A stretch of 11,082 bases of DNA from the NCBI GenBank assembly GCA_036269455.1, contig DATARS010000038.1, forward strand, positions 1-11,082. The letters are read 5' to 3'. Each line of letters opens with the position of its first letter. Within the stretch, counting starts at the first letter, position 1. The notes under the pieces were generated by a model. That model was given only the letters and a program-made list of their open reading frames with translations. It ran no database searches and was not told where the DNA came from. Positions 6,889-11,082 of the stretch are shown here, piece after piece. The stretch is from CF-96 sp036269455 (GTDB taxonomy: Bacteria; Chloroflexota; Dormibacteria; Aeolococcales; Aeolococcaceae). The position numbers were made by a program, and so were the translations under genes.

Positions 6889-7769
6889 GCCGCATCCCCG
6901 CGCTCGACGTCCGCGGCCGGGTGGTGCTCGTCACCGGCGGCGCCCGCGGGATCGGCCTCGACACCGCGCGGCGGCTGGCCGCGCGCGGGGCGCGCCTGGC
7001 GGTGCTGGACATCGACGGCGCCGAGGCCGAGCGCGCCGCGGCGATCATCGGCGGGGGCGCCATCGCCAGAACCGTCGACGTCACCGACGCCGCGGCGGTC
7101 ACCGCCGCGGTCGAGTCGGTGGTCGCGGAGCTGGGCGGCATCGACGTCGCCATCGCCAACGCCGGGATCGAGCCGCCGGCGGCGACGATGCTCACCGTCG
7201 ACCGGGCCCGGTTCGAGCGCGTGCTCGACGTCAACCTCCACGGGGTCTGGAACACGGTGAAGGCGTCGCTGCCGCACGTGGTCGAACGCCGCGGGCACCT
7301 GGTGCTGGTGGCCTCCGCCTACGCCTTCATGAACGGCAGCATGGCCGCGCCCTACGCGGCGAGCAAGGCGGCGGTCGAGCAGATCGGCCGGGCGCTGCGC
7401 ACCGAGCTGGCGCCGCACGGCGCCACCGCCGGGGTCGCGTACTTCGGCTTCATCGACACCGACCTGGTCCGCCGCGCCTTCGCGTCGGAGGCGGTGTCGG
7501 CGGCGCGCCGCGCGATCCCCGGGTGGCTCACCCGGCCGGTCGAGGTGGGGCGGGCCGGCGAGGCGATCGCCCGCGGCGTCGAGCGGCGCTCGGCGCGGAT
7601 CACCGCGCCGGGATGGGTGGCGCCGGCGATGGTGCTGCGCGGGGTGATCGCCGGGCTCGACGCGGTGATGGAGCGCGACCGGCGGATGCACGCGGCGATC
7701 CGGCTCGCGGAGTCGGAGTCGGGGCCGGCGGCCACGGACCAAGCGCCGGCCGCGGCGGTGCGCGACTAG
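6885..7769 (+). CDS. Short-chain dehydrogenase/reductase (SDR)
   Basis: A 294-residue classical SDR, an NAD(P)-dependent oxidoreductase for alcohols and ketones. It shows the cofactor motif TGGARGIG at 17-24, D65-V-T-D (adenine pocket), NAG at 92-94, catalytic S144 (VASAY) and the YAASK active site (Y157, K161). D42 at the end of beta-2 (VLDID) suggests NAD(H) preference. After about residue 215 a longer C-terminal part includes APAMVLRGVIAGLDAVM, possibly membrane-associating, and an Ala-rich tail. ATG at 6885 overlaps the monooxygenase stop (ATGA) and has GGAGG 7 nt upstream. The tight coupling implies that it oxidises an alcohol to the ketone used by the monooxygenase, or processes the hydrolysis product. 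It resembles the mycobacterial SDR of the mymA region in context; orthology is not shown. Confidence 0.92.
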   Translation: MSRIPALDVRGRVVLVTGGARGIGLDTARRLAARGARLAVLDIDGAEAERAAAIIGGGAIARTVDVTDAAAVTAAVESVVAELGGIDVAIANAGIEPPAATMLTVDRARFERVLDVNLHGVWNTVKASLPHVVERRGHLVLVASAYAFMNGSMAAPYAASKAAVEQIGRALRTELAPHGATAGVAYFGFIDTDLVRRAFASEAVSAARRAIPGWLTRPVEVGRAGEAIARGVERRSARITAPGWVAPAMVLRGVIAGLDAVMERDRRMHAAIRLAESESGPAATDQAPAAAVRD

Positions 7770-7771
7770 GG

Positions 7772-7786
7772 GCGGCGTCCGGCCGC
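7772..7786. terminator. Small hairpin between convergent genes
   Basis: GCGGC (7772-7776) pairs with GCCGC (7782-7786) across a 5-base loop in the 19-bp space between the SDR stop and the stop of the convergent small gene. The position suits a bidirectional terminator, but there is no T-tract and such stems arise easily in GC-rich DNA. Confidence 0.25.
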
Positions 7787-7788
7787 GC

Positions 7789-8073
7789 TCAGGGCGTCGG
7801 CGAGGGCAGCTGCGAGGGCGTGGGGCGGTGCGTGGGCCGCCGGGTCGGGCCGGGCAGTGCCGAGACCGTGGCGGTGGCGTGCGCCGTGCCCGTCCCCATC
7901 GTGTGCGGGGCGGACGGGCTCTTGGCGGGCGAGGGCGAGCTCAGGGGCACCGCGGGCGCTGCGACCCGCCCCGAGACGTCGGCGACGGCGCCGACGGCCC
8001 CTGCCACCGCCACCGCGGCGGTCACCGACCCAGCAATCCGCCTCACCACCCTGACGCGCTGGGATCGAGTCAC
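7789..8073 (-). CDS. Small Ser/Pro/Thr-rich exported or membrane-anchored protein
   Basis: I recognise no family. Reading from the GTG at 8073 gives 94 residues: a basic start (RSQRVRVVRR), a hydrophobic Ala/Val segment (about 13-31), then a low-complexity tail rich in Ser, Pro, Thr and Ala. This layout fits a signal peptide or single membrane anchor with an extended, disordered outer segment. Almost every codon ends in G or C, as in the neighbouring genes, which supports real coding in a region that would otherwise be an unexplained 360-bp gap. There is no good Shine-Dalgarno, but TACACT (8080-8085, minus strand) lies 6 bases before the GTG, as expected for a leaderless transcript. It is divergent from upp and convergent with the SDR gene. 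A longer reading up to 8646 would overlap upp and is not credible. Confidence 0.55.
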   Translation of the reverse strand: MTRSQRVRVVRRIAGSVTAAVAVAGAVGAVADVSGRVAAPAVPLSSPSPAKSPSAPHTMGTGTAHATATVSALPGPTRRPTHRPTPSQLPSPTP

Positions 8074-8133
8074 GCGCGCAGTGTACTCCAGCGGAACGGG
8101 TGTTCGGGGCGTGCCGTGCGGCAGCATGCAGCC
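8074..8133. promoter_or_regulatory. Divergent promoter region between small exported protein and upp
   Basis: These 60 bp must hold the start signals for upp and the minus-strand small gene. On the minus strand TACACT at 8085-8080 fits TANNNT and places transcription start at the GTG itself. On the plus strand I see no clear -10/-35 pair and no Shine-Dalgarno before the upp ATG at 8134. Confidence 0.35.
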
Positions 8134-8760
8134 ATGCCGCTCCACGTCAGCTCCCATCCGGTGGTGCTCGACTGTCTCGCCGGGCTGCGCGACCGCCGCA
8201 CCGAGCCCGAGGAGTTCCGGGCACTGGCGCGGAAGATCATGACCCTGCTGCTCTACGAGGCGACCACCGAGCTGCCCACGCGCGCCGCGACGGTGACCAC
8301 GCCGATGACCGAGGCGCCGGCGTCGTATCTCGACGGGGAGGTCGTCGCCATCCCGGTGCTGCGCGCCGGTCTCGGCCTGCTCCCCCCGGTGCTCGACCTG
8401 CTGCCGCGGGTGAGCGTCGGCTACCTCGGGCTCGAGCGCGACGAGCACACCGCGGTGGCGCGCATCTACTACCGCAAGCTCCCGCCGATGACCGGCAAGC
8501 TGCCGCTGCTGCTCGACCCGATGCTCGCCACCGGTGGCTCCGCCACCCAGGCGCTCGACCTCATCGCCGAGGCGGGCGGCGCCGGCGCGCGCCTGGTGTG
8601 CGTCGTCGCCGCGCCCGAGGGGGTGCGCCGCGTGGAGGAGTCGCACCCCGACGTGCGCATCTTCACCGCCGCCCTCGACGACGGGCTCAACGCCAGCGCC
8701 TTCATCCTCCCGGGACTCGGCGACTTCGGCGACCGCCTCTTCGGCACCACCGGATCCTGA
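8134..8760 (+). CDS. upp: Uracil phosphoribosyltransferase
   Basis: Upp converts uracil and PRPP to UMP plus pyrophosphate in cytosolic pyrimidine salvage. The 208-residue length is exactly typical. Diagnostic sequence includes PVLRAGLG (74-81), GYLGLERDE (97-104) and the PRPP loop DPMLATGGSA (128-137). The C-terminal uracil-binding GDFGDRLFG (196-204) is also present. The ATG at 8134 gives the canonical N-terminus (HVSSHPVV). No Shine-Dalgarno precedes it. No uraA permease is adjacent. A 33-bp gap containing a strong inverted repeat separates it from the methyltransferase gene downstream. Confidence 0.97.
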   Translation: MPLHVSSHPVVLDCLAGLRDRRTEPEEFRALARKIMTLLLYEATTELPTRAATVTTPMTEAPASYLDGEVVAIPVLRAGLGLLPPVLDLLPRVSVGYLGLERDEHTAVARIYYRKLPPMTGKLPLLLDPMLATGGSATQALDLIAEAGGAGARLVCVVAAPEGVRRVEESHPDVRIFTAALDDGLNASAFILPGLGDFGDRLFGTTGS

Positions 8761-8769
8761 TCCCGCGAG

Positions 8770-8790
8770 CGCCCATGGCTACCATGGGCG
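8770..8790. repeat. Perfect 9-bp inverted repeat before the methyltransferase start
   Basis: CGCCCATGG (8770-8778) and CCATGGGCG (8782-8790) are perfect complements around a 3-base loop (CTA). The structure ends 3 bases before the ATG at 8794, where the ribosome must bind, and begins 9 bases after the upp stop. It could be an intercistronic terminator without a T-run, a translational control hairpin, or a dimeric protein binding site overlapping a start. Confidence 0.6.
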
Positions 8791-8793
8791 GCG

Positions 8794-9366
8794 ATGAATC
8801 TCATGCACCGCCGCTACTGCCGCTCCGACCGCTGGGCGCGCACCGTGGGAGGCTCGGTGATCGGCCCGGTGCTCGACGGTCTCGACCTCGGTGACGACGT
8901 CCTCGAGGTCGGCCCGGGGCCGGGCAGGACGACCGACGTGCTGCGCCAGCGCGTCCCGCGCCTGACCTCGCTGGAGATCGACGCGCAGCTCGCGGCCACC
9001 CTCGCGGACCGGCTGCGCGGCACCAACGTCGAGGTGGTGCACGGCGACGGCACCGCGATGCCCTTCGCCACCGGCCGCTACACCGCGGCGGTGTGCTTCA
9101 CCATGCTCCACCACGTCCCCACCCCGCAGCTGCAGGATCGCCTGCTCGCGGAGATGTGCCGGGTGCTCCGGCCCGGCGGGCTGCTCGCCGGCAGCGACAG
9201 CGCGGGCGGCACCCTGCTCTTCCGGGCGCTCCACATCGGCGACACCATGGTGGTCGTCGACCCCGGCGCCTTCCCGGCGCGGCTGCGGCGGGCGGGATTC
9301 GAGCACGTCTCGGTCGAGCGCACTGCGGGCAGGGTTCGCTTCCGCGGGGTGCGCCCGGCGGCGTAG
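8794..9366 (+). CDS. Class I SAM-dependent methyltransferase
   Basis: A 190-residue Rossmann-type methyltransferase (Methyltransf_11/25-like). Motif I is VLEVGPGPG (36-44), the acidic residue at the end of beta-2 is E61 (SLEID), motif II/III is VHGDGTAMPF (82-91), and CFTMLHHV (101-108) with EMCRVLRPGG (120-129) completes the fold. The acceptor (small molecule, lipid or quinone) cannot be told from the sequence; there is no DNA- or RNA-binding domain and no UbiE-specific signature. The ATG at 8794 lacks a clear Shine-Dalgarno and sits just after a hairpin. The channel gene begins 3 bp after its stop, so the two are probably co-transcribed, perhaps with upp. Confidence 0.87.
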   Translation: MNLMHRRYCRSDRWARTVGGSVIGPVLDGLDLGDDVLEVGPGPGRTTDVLRQRVPRLTSLEIDAQLAATLADRLRGTNVEVVHGDGTAMPFATGRYTAAVCFTMLHHVPTPQLQDRLLAEMCRVLRPGGLLAGSDSAGGTLLFRALHIGDTMVVVDPGAFPARLRRAGFEHVSVERTAGRVRFRGVRPAA

Positions 9367-9369
9367 CCG

Positions 9370-10152
<783 letters not shown>

Positions 10153-10160
10153 GCGCGACG

Positions 10161-10196
10161 GCCCGACATGAGAGGAGCCGGTCGGGCGAGGGCTCC
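10161..10196. other. Overlapping, mutually exclusive hairpins after the channel gene
   Basis: GCCCGAC (10161-10167) pairs with GTCGGGC (10181-10187). Alternatively GGAGCC (10174-10179) pairs with GGCTCC (10191-10196). Each stem's arm lies in the other's loop, so only one can form. They fall just beyond the channel stop in a 100-bp gap that contains no gene. They may end transcription from either side, but there is no T-tract. Confidence 0.35.
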
Positions 10197-10252
10197 CATC
10201 GTTCGACGCGCCGCGGTTGCCGACGCCGACCGTCGCGCAGTGTCAGCGCCGG

Positions 10253-10663
10253 TCAGCCGAACTTCACGCTCCGGTAGGCCTCCGCGCCCAGGTAGCGTGT
10301 GCCGCCATGAGGGGGAAGGGTGAACGAGCTGGGTGGGGTGGAGGTGGGCGGCTGAGGGCCGGTACAGTCGTTGGTCTTGTACACGGTCGCCGTCACATCG
10401 GTGTTGTTCGTGAAGTCATTCCAGATGTTGTTCGAGTTCGAGGTCTTCGGGAGCGTATGGCACAGGGCATTCTGAGGGTTGGTGAGCGAGCCGTGCTCCA
10501 CGACCTGGTCCTGACCACTGCGCTGATCGTGTTCCTTGGCCTGGTAGGTGAAGGTCCCAGTGGCGGCCTGGGCTGAGATCAGCGTATTCGTGCTGAACGC
10601 CATCATCACCCCCGACAGGGCGACCGCCTGGACGAGACGAGATGGAAGTCCACGCTTGCTCAT
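10253..10663 (-). CDS. Secreted Asn-rich small protein, unknown function
   Basis: A 136-residue protein with a clear Sec signal peptide: basic MSKRGLPSR, hydrophobic core about 10-30, and a likely cut after AQA (about residue 33). The mature part of about 100 residues is rich in Asn and Thr, with exactly two cysteines (C68 and C100) that could form a disulfide. A Pro/Ser/Thr stretch (103-118) precedes the end GTRYLGAEAYRSVKFG. That ending loosely recalls small extracellular beta-sheet proteins of actinomycetes (beta/gamma-crystallin or I36 inhibitor style), a resemblance I cannot confirm. ATG at 10663 has AGAGGAG 5 nt upstream, so the longer start at 10681 is unlikely. Third-position GC is visibly lower than in the neighbouring genes, with many AAT, GAT, CCT and CAT codons; this may mark a transferred or atypically expressed gene. 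Confidence 0.8.
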   Translation of the reverse strand: MSKRGLPSRLVQAVALSGVMMAFSTNTLISAQAATGTFTYQAKEHDQRSGQDQVVEHGSLTNPQNALCHTLPKTSNSNNIWNDFTNNTDVTATVYKTNDCTGPQPPTSTPPSSFTLPPHGGTRYLGAEAYRSVKFG

Positions 10664-10787
10664 CGGTTCTCCTCTGAACATGGGTGGCGGACAACTCGAG
10701 GATCCGGCCCGGCAGCAGCCGGACCTCGCACCCTACCAGCCTCCTCTCGCCCCTATCCGAGGCCTCATCGGAGGACGTGGACGCTGC
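10664..10787. promoter_or_regulatory. Region between divergent secreted-protein and lipoprotein genes
   Basis: These 124 bp should hold the promoter of the minus-strand secreted protein and, if the lipoprotein starts at its GTG, its promoter too. AGAGGAG for the minus gene is at 10667-10673. TAGGGT on the minus strand (10735-10730) fits TANNNT but has no convincing -35. GGAGGA at 10770-10775 may be the lipoprotein Shine-Dalgarno. No longer repeat or hairpin stands out. Confidence 0.3.
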
Positions 10788-11082
10788 GTGGCGCTGGTCT
10801 GCGGTCTGATCCTCGCGGTCTCGGGATGCGGTGATGCCGCCTCGCCGGCAGCGTCGCCGCCCGCACCGGTGGCCAGGCGGTCGGCGACGCCGTCGGCTCC
10901 CGACAAGGCGCGCCCGCTCACTCCGGCAGAGGCGGCCACCACGATCCGTTCCACCGTGACCCAGGCATCGCCGGTGCTGCTCCCCACCGCCGTCCCGGCA
11001 GGCTGGACGGCGGTGGTGGAGACCACCCCGTCGACCTTCATGGTGACCTACATCGCTCCCAACGGCGTCGACGCGGACCTCC
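10788..11082 (+). CDS. Putative lipoprotein, 3' end outside window
   Basis: An open frame runs to the right edge without a stop. From the GTG at 10788 it encodes 98 residues: a hydrophobic ALVCGLILAVSGC ending in a lipobox (V-S-G-C, C14), then an Ala/Ser/Pro-rich linker, then a more structured part (about 60 onward, LLPTAVPAGWTAVVETTPS...FMVTYIAPNG). This predicts signal peptidase II processing and anchoring of a surface lipoprotein. The start is uncertain. GTG 10788 has GGAGGA 12 nt upstream but gives a signal peptide without basic residues. The same frame is open back to an ATG at 10680, which supplies RGLIGGRGR before the hydrophobic core but has no Shine-Dalgarno and lies only 16 bp from the divergent gene's start. 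Family unknown. Confidence 0.65.
   Translation, partial: MALVCGLILAVSGCGDAASPAASPPAPVARRSATPSAPDKARPLTPAEAATTIRSTVTQASPVLLPTAVPAGWTAVVETTPSTFMVTYIAPNGVDADL

Noticed and set aside
5076..7769. An 897-codon plus-strand frame that would add about 600 residues before the SDR.
   Set aside because: Its upstream part is an out-of-frame reading of the fusion gene. The SDR has its own ATG with GGAGG and an ATGA overlap.
10217..10576. A 119-codon plus-strand frame across the secreted-protein gene.
   Set aside because: It lies opposite a gene with a clear signal peptide and Shine-Dalgarno, and its product shows no domain.

Overview
The window is very GC-rich, and its genes end most codons in G or C. 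The gene content is chromosomal: metabolic enzymes, uracil salvage, a K+ channel and secreted proteins. There is no phage, transposon, CRISPR or RNA gene. It looks like a high-GC soil-type bacterium, either an actinomycete or a related high-GC lineage such as Chloroflexota or Candidatus Dormibacterota. This is inferred from composition and protein style; no marker gene settles it.

Left third (33-3739, minus strand): five genes read leftward and are probably one or two operons. First is a small SHOCT-domain membrane protein, then after 72 bp a D-2-hydroxyacid dehydrogenase. Next come a beta-type DNA adenine methyltransferase, QueC and QueE. The last four genes are joined by stop/start overlaps or a 1-base gap (CTGA, GTGA, TGA-C-GTG). 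The methyltransferase has no ATG, GTG or TTG at the expected start. QueC and QueE make preQ0, the 7-deazaguanine precursor of queuosine. A hairpin at 1-18 lies just past queE.

Centre (3825-7769, plus strand): a GNAT acetyltransferase is followed by the most striking locus. One 805-residue ORF fuses an HSL-type alpha/beta hydrolase to a Baeyer-Villiger-type flavin monooxygenase. It overlaps by ATGA with a short-chain dehydrogenase. Together these could turn a secondary alcohol into a ketone, then an ester, then acid plus alcohol. The set resembles the Mycobacterium tuberculosis mymA region (MymA monooxygenase, LipR esterase, Rv3085 SDR), but with the first two activities in one chain.

Right part (7789-11082): a small secreted or membrane-anchored Ser/Pro/Thr-rich protein lies on the minus strand, divergent from upp (uracil phosphoribosyltransferase). 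A SAM-dependent methyltransferase and a six-segment voltage-sensor-type potassium channel, 3 bp apart, follow upp. Beyond a 100-bp gap lies an Asn-rich secreted protein (minus strand) with lower third-position GC. It is divergent from a lipoprotein gene that runs off the right edge.
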